Assembly: GCF_009857135.1 (NCBI RefSeq)
Contig: NZ_CP047318.1
Span: forward strand, 3,596,001-3,660,000
Reading direction: 5' to 3'
Length of the DNA stretch: 64,000 bases
Source: Streptomyces sp. HM190
GTDB taxonomy: Bacteria > Actinomycetota > Actinomycetes > Streptomycetales > Streptomycetaceae
Program-made: the position numbers and the translations under genes
Notes under the pieces: model-generated
Database searches by the model: none
The model's input: only the letters and a program-made list of their open reading frames with translations
What the model was told of the DNA's origin: nothing
Shown: one piece after another, positions 33,836-42,304 of the stretch
Numbering within the stretch: position 1 is the stretch's first letter
Layout of the letters: every line of letters begins with the position of its first letter

Positions 33836-35496
33836 TCACCACCGCCGCCCCCTCCCTGCCCACCGCCGCCGGCGTCCTCACCGAGTTCAGCGGGTCGGCG
33901 CAGGCCATGTCGCTCGTGGGGTTCACCGCGGTCGCGACGGTCACGCTGCTGCTGTGCGTGATGACCGGCCCGGACCGCGACGACCTCGACGAGTTCTACA
34001 CCGGCTACAGCTCGCTCTCCCCCCTGCGCAACGGCCTGGCGATCGCGGGCGACTACATCTCCGCGGCGACGGTCCTCGGCACCGGCGGGGTCATCGCCCT
34101 GTTCGGCTACGACGGTGTCGTCCTCGCCCTCAGCACGGCCCTGTCGCTGATGCTGCTGATGTTCCTGCTGGCCGAACCCCTGCGCAACGCGGGCCGGTTC
34201 ACGATGGGCGACGCGCTGGCCCGGCGGATGCCCGGCCGGACCGTACGCATCACGGCCTGCGTCGTGACGATCGCGGCGCTGATGCCGATGATGCTGGTGC
34301 AGCTGGCCGGCACCGGCGACCTGCTGGCGTTCATCCTCGGCTTCTCCAACGACAGCCTGAAGACCGGCGTGGTGGTGATCGTCGGCGCGCTGATGATCGG
34401 CTACGCGGCGATCGGCGGGATGAAGGGCACCGCCCTCATCCAGATCATCAAGATCGTGATGCTGCTCGGTTCCGGCGGGATCATCGCCGTCCTGATCCTC
34501 GACCGGTTCGACTGGGACCTGGGCCTGCTGCTGGGCGCCGCCGCGGCGAACAGCGGGGTCGGCAGCGGCTTCCTCCACTCCGGGCTCCAGTTCTCGGGCG
34601 GCCCGTACCCGGAAATCGACATGATCAGCGCCGAGTTGACCGTCGTCCTCGGCGGCGCCTGCCTGCCCCACGTCACCATGCGCACGTACACCGCGCGCAG
34701 CGCCCGCCAGATCCGCCGCTCGCTGTCCTGGGCGGTGCCGTCGGTCGCGCTGTTCGTGCTGGTCATCTCGGTCGTCGGCTTCGGCGCGACGGCCCTGATC
34801 GGCCGCGAGGTCATCGCGGCGGCCGACCCGCAGGGCAACACGGCCTATCTGCTGGGTTCGATGGCGGCGTTCGGCACCCAGGTGTCCACGGCGGAGACCC
34901 TGCTGTTCACCACGGTCGCCACCGCGGTCTTCCTGACGCTGCTCGCGTCGGTGGCCGGCATGATCCTCGCCTGCGCCAACTCCCTCGCGCACGACGTCTT
35001 CGCCGCCGTCGCCTCCGCACCCCTCACACCCCGCCGTGAGATGACCATCGCCCGGCTCTCCGCGGGCGCGGTCGGTGTCACCGCGATCGTCCTCGCCACC
35101 CTGGTCCAGAACCGCAGCCTGCAACCGCTGGTCACGCTCTCGTTCTGCCTGGGCGCCTCGGCGATCGCCCCCGCCCTGGTGTACAGCCTCTTCTGGCGCC
35201 GCTACACCCGTACGGGCCTGATGTGCACGCTCATCGGCGGCACCCTCGCCGTCCTGGTCCTCATGACCGGCACCAACCTCGTGTCCGGTTCCCCGTACGC
35301 GGCGTTCCCGCGCGCCGACTTCAACTGGTTCCCCTTCACCACCACCGGCCTGGTCTCCATCCCGCTGGGCTTCGCGTGCGGCTGGCTGGGCACGGTGTGG
35401 TCCGGCCGCGGCAGGGCGGAGGAACAGCGCAGGCAGTACGAGGCGGTGCAGGCCCGGATCCTCGCCGGAGCGGCGAGGAGGAGCACCGGAGACTGA
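33832..35496 (+). CDS. Sodium/solute symporter (SSS family, acetate/monocarboxylate permease-like)
   Basis: A 554-residue membrane protein with about 13 hydrophobic segments. F-Y-T-G-Y-S-S-L-S-P-L-R-N-G-L-A-I-A-G-D-Y-I-S-A-A and the G-G-M-K-G-T loop are typical of the ActP/MctC branch that imports acetate, pyruvate or other short monocarboxylates with Na+ or H+. The start is the ATG at 33832, whose TGA overlap with the DUF485 reading points to coupling; a GTG at 33817 in the same frame is less likely. A DUF485 partner upstream is the normal arrangement for this branch. Confidence 0.9.
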   Translation: MITTAAPSLPTAAGVLTEFSGSAQAMSLVGFTAVATVTLLLCVMTGPDRDDLDEFYTGYSSLSPLRNGLAIAGDYISAATVLGTGGVIALFGYDGVVLALSTALSLMLLMFLLAEPLRNAGRFTMGDALARRMPGRTVRITACVVTIAALMPMMLVQLAGTGDLLAFILGFSNDSLKTGVVVIVGALMIGYAAIGGMKGTALIQIIKIVMLLGSGGIIAVLILDRFDWDLGLLLGAAAANSGVGSGFLHSGLQFSGGPYPEIDMISAELTVVLGGACLPHVTMRTYTARSARQIRRSLSWAVPSVALFVLVISVVGFGATALIGREVIAAADPQGNTAYLLGSMAAFGTQVSTAETLLFTTVATAVFLTLLASVAGMILACANSLAHDVFAAVASAPLTPRREMTIARLSAGAVGVTAIVLATLVQNRSLQPLVTLSFCLGASAIAPALVYSLFWRRYTRTGLMCTLIGGTLAVLVLMTGTNLVSGSPYAAFPRADFNWFPFTTTGLVSIPLGFACGWLGTVWSGRGRAEEQRRQYEAVQARILAGAARRSTGD

Positions 35497-35540
35497 GGCC
35501 GACGAGCGGCCGGCAAACCGGGACCGGTACCCGGCCGACC

Positions 35541-35582
35541 CTCGGTCACCGGCCCTCGGTCACCGGCCCTCGGTCACCGCCT
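35541..35582. repeat. Three tandem 14-bp repeats between convergent genes
   Basis: CCTCGGTCACCGGC begins at 35541, 35555 and 35569 (the last copy differs in its final bases). A related fourth fragment lies at about 35590. The repeats lie between the symporter and the coiled-coil protein gene, whose stops face each other. Confidence 0.75.
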
Positions 35583-35614
35583 CTCAGAGTCACCGGCCCT
35601 CGGCCCCGGCTCTC

Positions 35615-36496
35615 TCAGTCCGTGAGCGCCGACAGGCTGTCGCGGACGTAGTCCATCTGCACCTTCAGTCCCTCTCCGCGCTCGGCGTGCTCGCGCAGGA
35701 CCCGCTCGGTGTCCCGCGCGACGCGCTCCTCCCGGACCCGTGCCTGCGCGATCACCTCGGCGGCACGGGCCTCCGCCTCCGCCTGCGTCTGCGCCGCGTG
35801 CCGCTCCGCCTCGGCGAGAGCCCGCTCCGCCTCGACGACGGCGGCCTCCGCGCGGGCGACCCGCTCCGCGTCACGGGCGTCGAACACGGCCTCCCGCTCG
35901 GCGACCGCCCGCTCGATGTCGGCCACCCGCTCGGCGAACTCCTTGTCGATCTCCGTGAGCATCCCCTCGGTGCGCTCCCGCACCTCCCGCAGCGCGGCCA
36001 GCGCCTCGGCCCGCCCCTCCTTCACGGACAGCCGCGCGGCGATCCGCAGATCGTCCGCCTCCGCCCGCGCCGCCAGCACCCGCTGCCGGGCCCTCTCCTC
36101 CGCCTCGCCACGCACCTGGTCGGCGTACGACCGCGACTCCTCCCGCAACCGCCGCGCGGCCTCCTCGGCCTCCTCGACGAACCGCCGGGCATCGGCGCGA
36201 CCGCCCTCCCGCAGCGCCGCCGCCTCCTCGACGCAGAGATCGAACAACTGCCGCGCCCGCCCACCGAGCGCCTCGTACGTCTGCTGGGGAAGCCCGGCGA
36301 CGGTCTCCCGGAGCCGGGCCAGCTCCGCGCCCATCTCCTTGGCGAGCACGGTCAGCCGGGCCGCCCGCTCCCACGCCGCGTCACGGTCCCGCGAGAGGGC
36401 CGCCGCGCAGGCGTCGACCTGGTCGGGGCGGTAGCCACGCCGCACGACGTCGAACTCGAAGTCGCACCCGTGGGGCGCCGTCGGTGCGCTGCTCAT
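35615..36496 (-). CDS. DivIVA-like coiled-coil protein (Streptomyces 'cellulose-binding' type)
   Basis: A 293-residue, almost wholly helical protein. The N-terminus F-E-F-D-V-V-R-R-G-Y-R-P-D-Q-V-D matches the membrane-binding DivIVA motif. From about residue 60 to 290 it is continuous Ala/Glu/Arg-rich coiled coil, including R-A-R-Q-L-F-D-L-C-V-E-E-A. Such proteins, often annotated as cellulose-binding in Streptomyces, belong with polar-growth scaffold proteins such as Scy and FilP. ATG at 36496 behind GAGAGG. Likely cytoskeletal or polarisome-associated, inferred from fold only. Confidence 0.78.
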   Translation of the reverse strand: MSSAPTAPHGCDFEFDVVRRGYRPDQVDACAAALSRDRDAAWERAARLTVLAKEMGAELARLRETVAGLPQQTYEALGGRARQLFDLCVEEAAALREGGRADARRFVEEAEEAARRLREESRSYADQVRGEAEERARQRVLAARAEADDLRIAARLSVKEGRAEALAALREVRERTEGMLTEIDKEFAERVADIERAVAEREAVFDARDAERVARAEAAVVEAERALAEAERHAAQTQAEAEARAAEVIAQARVREERVARDTERVLREHAERGEGLKVQMDYVRDSLSALTD

Positions 36497-36636
36497 GCTG
36501 GGAACCTCTCGCCGGACGCACACGAAATGCCGATGTGGCGCATATCTTGATGGATCCGGCAGACGTGTTCATAACACGACACTCCGGGCGCGGGTCCGGG
36601 CGGCGCAAGCACGTCACGCGGGACGGCGGACAACAC

Positions 36637-36678
36637 CGAGGGGCCGGGCCCGGTCGTACGACCGGGCCCGGCCCCTCG
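36637..36678. terminator. 42-bp perfect palindrome, likely terminator of the toxin/immunity operon
   Basis: Bases 36637-36657 and 36658-36678 are exact reverse complements with no loop bases (centre GTAC). It lies 32 bp beyond the stop of the minus-strand deaminase/SUKH gene, so it fits a terminator in that direction, though without a T-tract. Confidence 0.75.
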
Positions 36679-36709
36679 CGTGCACACCGCCTGCGTCAGC
36701 GACCGCGGG

Positions 36710-39520
36710 TCACAGCAAGCCGTCCCACATCTGCTCCAGCAGCACCGACCACCAGCTCTCCGGCGAACCGAGCGCCGCCGGGTCCAGCGCGGCCAACTGC
36801 GCCTGGAAGTCGACGGTCCAACGGCCCGCCTGCTCCTGGTTCAGCCCGAACCGCAGCCGCCACATCCGGCCCAGCAGCGCCAGGCAGCGCGTGAACTCCG
36901 GCAGCCCGGTGTTCACGAACTGCGGCGGTACGGGCGCACCGCCCGGCCCCGCCTCCACCGGCACCGCCACGATGTTCGCCGTGCCGTACTGCACGCACAG
37001 CGCCTTGCCGAAGTCGCTGCCCATCACCAGGTACGAGCCCGCGTCCGCCGCCGGCTGCACACCCCGCTCCTGCGCCAGCTCCGCCAGCGTCGGCACCGGA
37101 CGGCCCGGCTGGGCCTGCGCCCAGAAGAACGGCCCCATGTCCACCGGCAGTCCGGCCACCACCAGCGTGTGCGCCACGATCGGCGGCACACCCTGCCGCG
37201 ACACCGCCTGCTGGTCGAACCGGAACACCCCCGGCCCGAACGCCGCCGCCAGCTCCTGCCCGATCGCCTCCGGCGGAATCGGCGGCGCCGGCTGCACCGG
37301 CGGCAACGGCGCACGCACCGGCGCGGGCCGCGCCGGACCGTCCGCCACCTGGTGCAACTCGCCCTGGTGCGCCAGCAGCTGCGCCATGCCCTGCTGCCGG
37401 CTCGCGTGGTCCTTGCCGTACGGGGCGATGGACGTGATGCGCGCGTTCGGCCACTGCTCCCGGATCATCCGCGCGCAGTAGGCGCCCGGCAGCTCGCACG
37501 ACTCCAGCTCCGTGTGCAGCTCCAGCACCGCCTCCGGCGGAATGTTCAGGGCACGCAGCTCGTGGAAGATCTGCCACTCCGGGTGCGGGGTGCCCGGGGC
37601 GGAACGCCGGATCACCTGCTGCTCGGAGCCGTCGGGCGCGCGGTACCGCAGCACGGCCTGGTAGCCGGGGCCCACGGTCGGCTGCCCCATCGGCTGCGGC
37701 GGATACCCGTACGCCGGCGGACCACCCATCGGCTGCCCGGGGTGCCCCGGATGGCCCGGGTGACCGGGGTGACCGGGCATGCCCTGCGGCCCCGGCGGCA
37801 CACCGGGCGCGCCGGGCGGCTGCGGCATGCCGGGCGCGCCGGGACCGCCCACCGCGGGCCCGGCCAGCATCGTCTCGGCGTGATGCACCGGAGCGGGGCC
37901 ACCGGGCGGGGGACCGGGCTGCCCCGGAGCACCGGGAGCACCCGGCGGCTGCGGTGCCCCCGGACCACCCACGGCGGGCCCGGCCAGCATCGTCGCCGCA
38001 TGGTGCACCCCACCGGCGGGCGTACCCCCCGGCGGATTCGGCGCACCAGGCGCACCGGGAGCCCCAGGCGCACCGGGCACACCCGGCGGCTGCGGCGCGC
38101 CCGGACCGCCGAGCGACGGCCCGGCCAGCATCGTCGCCGCGTGATGCACCCCACCGGCGGGCGTACCCCCCGGCGGATGCGGCGCACCCGGCGCACCCGG
38201 CTGGCCCGGAGCGCCGGGCACGCCCTCGGGCCCGTCCGGGCCGAGGGCGGAGACCATCTGCGTCGGCACGTACGCGCCGGCCGGCGCACCCGGAGCGGAC
38301 GGCGGGGGCGTCGCACCCGGACGGGCACCCGGCGCACCGGGCACCCCCGGCGGGGGCGGCGGCGTGGCCGGCCCACCGCGCCTGCGCGGGGGCGGCGCCG
38401 CCTTGCTCGTCGCGGCGTCGGCGATGTCCCCCGCGTTCGGCGCCGGCGGACGCCCCGGCGGCGGAGTACCGGGTCCCTGCGGGTACCCGTACGACGGGGC
38501 GCCGGGCGGCGGGGTCCCCGGACCCTGCGGACCGCCCTGCGGGTACCCGTACGACGGCGTACCCGGCGGCGGCGGCGTCGCCGGACCGGCCGGCGGCGGC
38601 GACTGCGGCTGCCCCGACGGGTCCAGGGCGGGAGCCACGGCCGTACGCGGAAGCCGGCTGCCGCCGGAGATCAGCGCCGTCTTGGCTTCGGGCAGGGCAC
38701 TGGGCGGCGGCGCGTCGTCCTCGTCGCTCACCTCGGTCAGCTGCGGCGCGAACACCGTGTCCGGCAGCGGCACCGAACGGTCGTCCTCGATCTCGGCGTT
38801 GGTGTCCGTACCGGCCCACGGCGTCGCCCCGTCCGGCACACCCGGCACCGCGTCCCGCGGCTCGGCGTCCCTCGGCGGCGGCACCGCGTCGCGCACCTCG
38901 TCCTCCGCCGACGCGGCGGCCGGCCACGGCGTGGCGTCCGCCAGCACCGGAGCCCCACCCACGGAAGGCGGGGAGGCCGGCGAGGACGGGGAAGCCGGTC
39001 CCGACGGCCCGGCCAGCGTCTCCGACATCGCACCACCGGCCACCGAGCCCGCCGGACGCGCCCCGGCACCGTCCGACGCACCAGCACCGGAGCCGACACC
39101 AGCACCAGCGCCTGAGCCGGTACCCGCGCCCGAACGGCGATCCGGGATCCCCATCCGGTCCGCCGCGTCCTGCAACCACTCCGGCGGAGTCAACAGGAAC
39201 GACGTCTGGTTCAGATCCACCCGCGCCGCAGGAGCCGGCGCCTCGCCCGGAGGCGCCTCCGTCCGGCCGTACTCCTCCTCATAACGGCGGATCACCTCAC
39301 CCACCGGCAGCGACGGCCACAACGTGGCCTCCCCGCTGTCCCGGGCGATCACCAGCCGCTGCGCACCACCGTCGGACCGCGGACCGTCCGCCCGGTCCTC
39401 CGCCCACACCACGAACCCCAGGTCGAACTCCCGCACCCGCACCTCACGGTGCTGGTACGCGGGCAGATCACCGTTGATCCACTCCTCGGCGCGCTCCTGC
39501 GCCTGAGCGAACGTCACCAT
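36710..39520 (-). CDS. Imm35-like / deaminase-like / SUKH-4-like fusion protein
   Basis: A 936-residue multidomain protein without signal peptide or membrane helix. Residues 1-88 (A-Q-E-R-A-E-E-W-I-N-G-D start, then L-V-I-A-R-D-S-G) resemble YrhB/Imm35 immunity domains. About 98-130 has L-L-T-P-P-E-W-L. About 130-615 is low-complexity Pro/Gly/Ala with collagen-like P-G-A-P-G runs. About 619-700 resembles a zinc-dependent deaminase fold: H646-P-E648 and C675-x6-C682 in a T-E-L-E-S-C context, like XOO_2897-type toxins. About 740-936 resembles SUKH-4. The ATG at 39520 precedes M-V-T-F-A-Q. The nearest upstream gene on the strand encodes the WHH-SUKH fusion, 7 bp away. Domain calls are from pattern memory. 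Confidence 0.72.
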   Translation of the reverse strand: MVTFAQAQERAEEWINGDLPAYQHREVRVREFDLGFVVWAEDRADGPRSDGGAQRLVIARDSGEATLWPSLPVGEVIRRYEEEYGRTEAPPGEAPAPAARVDLNQTSFLLTPPEWLQDAADRMGIPDRRSGAGTGSGAGAGVGSGAGASDGAGARPAGSVAGGAMSETLAGPSGPASPSSPASPPSVGGAPVLADATPWPAAASAEDEVRDAVPPPRDAEPRDAVPGVPDGATPWAGTDTNAEIEDDRSVPLPDTVFAPQLTEVSDEDDAPPPSALPEAKTALISGGSRLPRTAVAPALDPSGQPQSPPPAGPATPPPPGTPSYGYPQGGPQGPGTPPPGAPSYGYPQGPGTPPPGRPPAPNAGDIADAATSKAAPPPRRRGGPATPPPPPGVPGAPGARPGATPPPSAPGAPAGAYVPTQMVSALGPDGPEGVPGAPGQPGAPGAPHPPGGTPAGGVHHAATMLAGPSLGGPGAPQPPGVPGAPGAPGAPGAPNPPGGTPAGGVHHAATMLAGPAVGGPGAPQPPGAPGAPGQPGPPPGGPAPVHHAETMLAGPAVGGPGAPGMPQPPGAPGVPPGPQGMPGHPGHPGHPGHPGQPMGGPPAYGYPPQPMGQPTVGPGYQAVLRYRAPDGSEQQVIRRSAPGTPHPEWQIFHELRALNIPPEAVLELHTELESCELPGAYCARMIREQWPNARITSIAPYGKDHASRQQGMAQLLAHQGELHQVADGPARPAPVRAPLPPVQPAPPIPPEAIGQELAAAFGPGVFRFDQQAVSRQGVPPIVAHTLVVAGLPVDMGPFFWAQAQPGRPVPTLAELAQERGVQPAADAGSYLVMGSDFGKALCVQYGTANIVAVPVEAGPGGAPVPPQFVNTGLPEFTRCLALLGRMWRLRFGLNQEQAGRWTVDFQAQLAALDPAALGSPESWWSVLLEQMWDGLL
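37735..38195 (-). repeat. Collagen-like Pro/Gly repeats in the fusion protein
   Basis: In this coding segment the protein reads mostly P-G-A-P-G and G-H-P repeats. A decapeptide H-H-A-A/E-T-M-L-A-G-P recurs three times (codons near 37860, 37985 and 38120), each followed by G-G-P-G-A-P. The spacing suggests in-frame duplication of a roughly 120-140-bp unit. The region is probably an extended linker. Confidence 0.75.
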
Positions 39521-39527
39521 CGAGAAC

Positions 39528-40529
39528 TCACTCCCCCACCGAGGACGCGGCGCCCACCGGCACGGCGCGGGCGAACCCACCGTCCACCATCAGATTCGCC
39601 ACCGTCTCCAACTCCGGCGGATTGCCCGCCAACCGGGACAGGAACACGTCGAAGTCCTCACCGGCGGGGAGCAACAACCGCTCCACCCGCTCGGCCGGCG
39701 GCAACGACGGATCCACGTCACGGGCGTCGTCGTACGCGCAGAACCACACCGACCCGATCCGGTCGCCCTTCACCTTCACCGCGACCAGCCCACCCTGCGC
39801 GAACGCCACCGCCAGGTAGTCCTTCGTCAGATGGTCCCGCAGACACTTGTTGACATACACCAGGTCATTGATCGCCGCCTCGTCCCGCACCGTGAAGAAC
39901 GGCTGGTCCACCAGCAGCCCCAACTCCGCGTCCAGCGCCGCCCCCACCGGAGCACAACCGCCCGCCGCCTTCAGGAACGACCGGTACGCCCCCGGCAACC
40001 GGTACCCGAGGTCCTCCTCGACCCCCTGCACCTGCGACTCCGTCACCGCAACCGCCGACGACTTCGGCAACCCGAAATGCGCCGGCCGCGTCTCCTGCAA
40101 CGGCCGCGTGCCCCGCTTGCCCTGGTCGACCCGCGCCGTCGCGATACCCCCGTGGTGCCGCAGCAGCGCCTTCACCTCGACCGGCACCAGCTCCAGCCGC
40201 CGACCGCCCACCACGTGGTGCCACGTCCAGCCGTGCGGCGTCGCCACCGGCGGGATCGTGTCCCACAACTCGTGCCCCGACGCCGCCAGCGCCGCGTTCG
40301 CGGACACGTAGTCCGTCAACCGCAGCTCATCCACACCGAACCCCTCCGGGGGATCGGCGATCTCCGCCGCGGCACGCGCGTAGGGCGAGAAGTCCGGATA
40401 GCCGTGCGCGTCCACACGAACACCCCTCGGATGACGCGCGGCCCGGACCGGGTCCGGAAACTGCACGACCTGCCCGGCATAGGCCGCGTTCGGCGGCGCG
40501 GCTTGCTGCCCGAGCCGACCTGTCGTCAT
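39528..40529 (-). CDS. WHH-type HNH nuclease domain fused to SMI1/KNR4 (SUKH) immunity domain
   Basis: A 333-residue protein. The N-terminal part has G-Y-P-D-F-S-P-Y-A (43-51), L-R-L-T-D-Y-V-S-A-N-A-A-L (69-81), then G-W-T-W-H-H (100-105) and L-V-P-V-E-V-K-A-L-L-R-H-H-G-G (114-128). That is the conserved pattern of WHH nucleases of the HNH/EndoVII class used as toxins. From about 160 to 320, V-T-E-S-Q-V-Q-G-V-E-E-D-L-G-Y-R-L-P-G-A-Y is the start of a SMI1/KNR4 domain, an immunity fold. Both the nuclease residues and the immunity part look intact, so the protein may be self-inhibited. No export signal. ATG at 40529 behind GGGGG. Confidence 0.78.
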   Translation of the reverse strand: MTTGRLGQQAAPPNAAYAGQVVQFPDPVRAARHPRGVRVDAHGYPDFSPYARAAAEIADPPEGFGVDELRLTDYVSANAALAASGHELWDTIPPVATPHGWTWHHVVGGRRLELVPVEVKALLRHHGGIATARVDQGKRGTRPLQETRPAHFGLPKSSAVAVTESQVQGVEEDLGYRLPGAYRSFLKAAGGCAPVGAALDAELGLLVDQPFFTVRDEAAINDLVYVNKCLRDHLTKDYLAVAFAQGGLVAVKVKGDRIGSVWFCAYDDARDVDPSLPPAERVERLLLPAGEDFDVFLSRLAGNPPELETVANLMVDGGFARAVPVGAASSVGE

Positions 40530-40914
40530 GGCGGTAGCCCCCTGCGGCGTTCTCGACCTGTTCTGGTACTGGCTGACTGTGCTGGCTGTGCTGACCGTGC
40601 CGGCCGACCGGTCACCGGCATCCGCACGGGCCGACCACCGGCAGTGAAAAAGGCCCGTCGAAGGCCCCTTCCCACTCCCCGACCCACCCCGGACCCACAC
40701 CCGAAAGCAGGACCCGCACGGATCGCGGTTGTCGACAGCCTATGCGGTACGGCGACACCGGTCACCGGCCCTCCGCTTCCGTGACCAGCCGTCACACCAC
40801 CCTCACCGTGTGCCGAAGCCCGGGCGTGTCGCAGCGCCCCAGCTTCCACACCGGCCACACCGTTTGGCACTCTGTGTCCGCTGACGGGGGATGCGACAGG
40901 AGGGGACGACGATC
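40530..40914. other. Divergent control region of the toxin/immunity cluster
   Basis: About 385 bp between the two divergent pairs. A minus-strand TAGGCT (40743-40738) could be a -10 for the WHH-SUKH unit. Short CTGGCTG/TGCTG reiterations lie at 40565-40605. No gene or strong dyad is visible. One shared control region would allow both pairs to be switched together. Confidence 0.4.
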
Positions 40915-41415
40915 ATGAGCACGACGCAGGCAGGACCCTCGGGCGATCCACGCATCGGCTGGAGCAGCACCGAACAGCCGCACGCACCCACCCTCCTCCA
41001 CCGCCGCGACGGCATCCTGCCCACCGTCGCCGCCGCCCTCTCCGTACGCGGAGAGACCCTCACCGGCACCGCGGCGCGCGGCGACCACGCCCCGCCCCTG
41101 CACCCCCTCGTCCAGGAGTTCCTCGACTCCCTCGCCACCGCGCAACGCGACCGCTTCACCGGCCGCTGCGCCGAGGCCATCCTCATCTCCCGGCTCATCA
41201 CCACCGCCGACGCGGCCCGCAGCAAGCGCGCCGCCCGCAGACCCATGACCAACGGCGAGGCCCGCAAGGCCCTCAAGCAGGCCAAACTCACCACCCGCCA
41301 CATCCGCGAGGACGGCGACCCCCTCCACGGCGGCTTCGCCACCCCCTGCCGCTCCTGCACCGCCCTCAGCGCCCACTTCGGCGTCCGCATCGTCGACCCG
41401 ACCGAGGGCAACTGA
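40915..41415 (+). CDS. YwqJ-like putative deaminase
   Basis: A 166-residue soluble protein. The zinc/catalytic residues of the YwqJ-type deaminase fold are visible as R-C85-A-E87-A-I-L-I-S-R and T-P-C145-R-S-C148, preceded by H-P-L-V-Q-E-F-L-D-S-L. YwqJ-type deaminases are toxin domains of polymorphic toxin systems, thought to act on nucleic acids or nucleotides. Here the domain stands alone without any trafficking module. ATG at 40915 behind AGGAGGGG (an upstream ATG at 40891 precedes that site). The next gene encodes a SUKH-3-like protein, a usual immunity partner. Confidence 0.8.
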   Translation: MSTTQAGPSGDPRIGWSSTEQPHAPTLLHRRDGILPTVAAALSVRGETLTGTAARGDHAPPLHPLVQEFLDSLATAQRDRFTGRCAEAILISRLITTADAARSKRAARRPMTNGEARKALKQAKLTTRHIREDGDPLHGGFATPCRSCTALSAHFGVRIVDPTEGN

Positions 41416-41713
41416 ACAAGACCCCGGAACCAGGAGTACCGAGGAGGACTCCCGCAGGAGAACCACCCGAGCGGGACCGACACACCGGAAACCCCCGGAA
41501 CCACCACCCCGCACGACACGTCACCTGGTACGCGGACAGACACCCGACCCCCACCCACCCCGAAGACCCCAGGACACCCGAAGCCCCCACCACTCACCAC
41601 CCCACGACCACCCAGGACCACCCGTCCGGCCCACACCGACCCCCACCGGCCACCGGCCACCAAACCGACCCGCGCCGACACACCGGGCCGAACCACCGAC
41701 GAACAAAGGGCAG
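41416..41713. other. C-rich, strongly strand-asymmetric spacer
   Basis: About 300 bp between the deaminase and its SUKH partner. From 41510 to 41700 the plus strand is dominated by C and A (many CACC, CCAC and ACCC units) with few T. The transcript would be unstructured. No gene or hairpin is supported. Confidence 0.55.
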
Positions 41714-42208
41714 ATGCACACCGACCGCACCTCCACCACGCGCTTCTCCGTACCCGTCGACGCCGCCCTGCGCGCCGCCGGCTGGCAGCCCGGACGCTGG
41801 GACATAAAGCAGGCCGAGTACTGGGCCGACACCCTGCGCGAACACACCTCGCCCGCAGGACACCGCCACGCGGTCTTCCCCGCCGCGGTCGAGGCCTGGG
41901 CCGAGTTCGGCGGCCTCCGCCTCAGCTCACAGGGCCCCGGCCGCCAACTCGCCCCCGTCGACCTCCACCTCGACCCCCTGCACGGCCTCCACATGGCCCG
42001 CACCCTCGGCGACCTCGGCCGCGCCCTCGACACCGAGGTCTGCCCCCTCGGCCACGAGACCGCCACCCGCGCACTCCTCGCCATCGACACCGAAGGCCGC
42101 ACCTACGCCCTCGACCACACCGGCGACTGGTACCTGGGCCCCCACATCGACGCGGCCCTCGCCACCCTCCTGACAGGCACGACCCCGACCCGCCTGACCA
42201 CCGGCTGA
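41714..42208 (+). CDS. SUKH-3-like immunity protein
   Basis: A 164-residue protein. R-F-S-V-P-V-D-A-A-L-R-A-A-G-W-x-P-G-R, E-A-W-A-E-F-G-G-L-R-L, L-G-x-E-T and I-D-T-E-G-R-T-Y-A-L-D-H are the SUKH-3 pattern. SUKH proteins bind and neutralise nuclease and deaminase toxins. The gene follows the YwqJ-like deaminase on the same strand, so it is the likely cognate immunity protein. ATG at 41714 behind AAAGGG. Convergent with the histidine kinase gene (96-bp gap). Confidence 0.82.
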   Translation: MHTDRTSTTRFSVPVDAALRAAGWQPGRWDIKQAEYWADTLREHTSPAGHRHAVFPAAVEAWAEFGGLRLSSQGPGRQLAPVDLHLDPLHGLHMARTLGDLGRALDTEVCPLGHETATRALLAIDTEGRTYALDHTGDWYLGPHIDAALATLLTGTTPTRLTTG

Positions 42209-42304
42209 ACGACCACGACCGCCCCACCCCCGAAGCCACACACGGCCCCACCGCGACCACCGCGACCACCGCAGGCACACGCCCACGCGACGGCGCGCGC
42301 GAAG

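Noticed and set aside
36680..39115. An 811-codon plus-strand Arg-rich frame opposite the deaminase/SUKH gene
   Set aside because: Its composition is the antisense of Pro/Gly repeats and it has no ribosome site.
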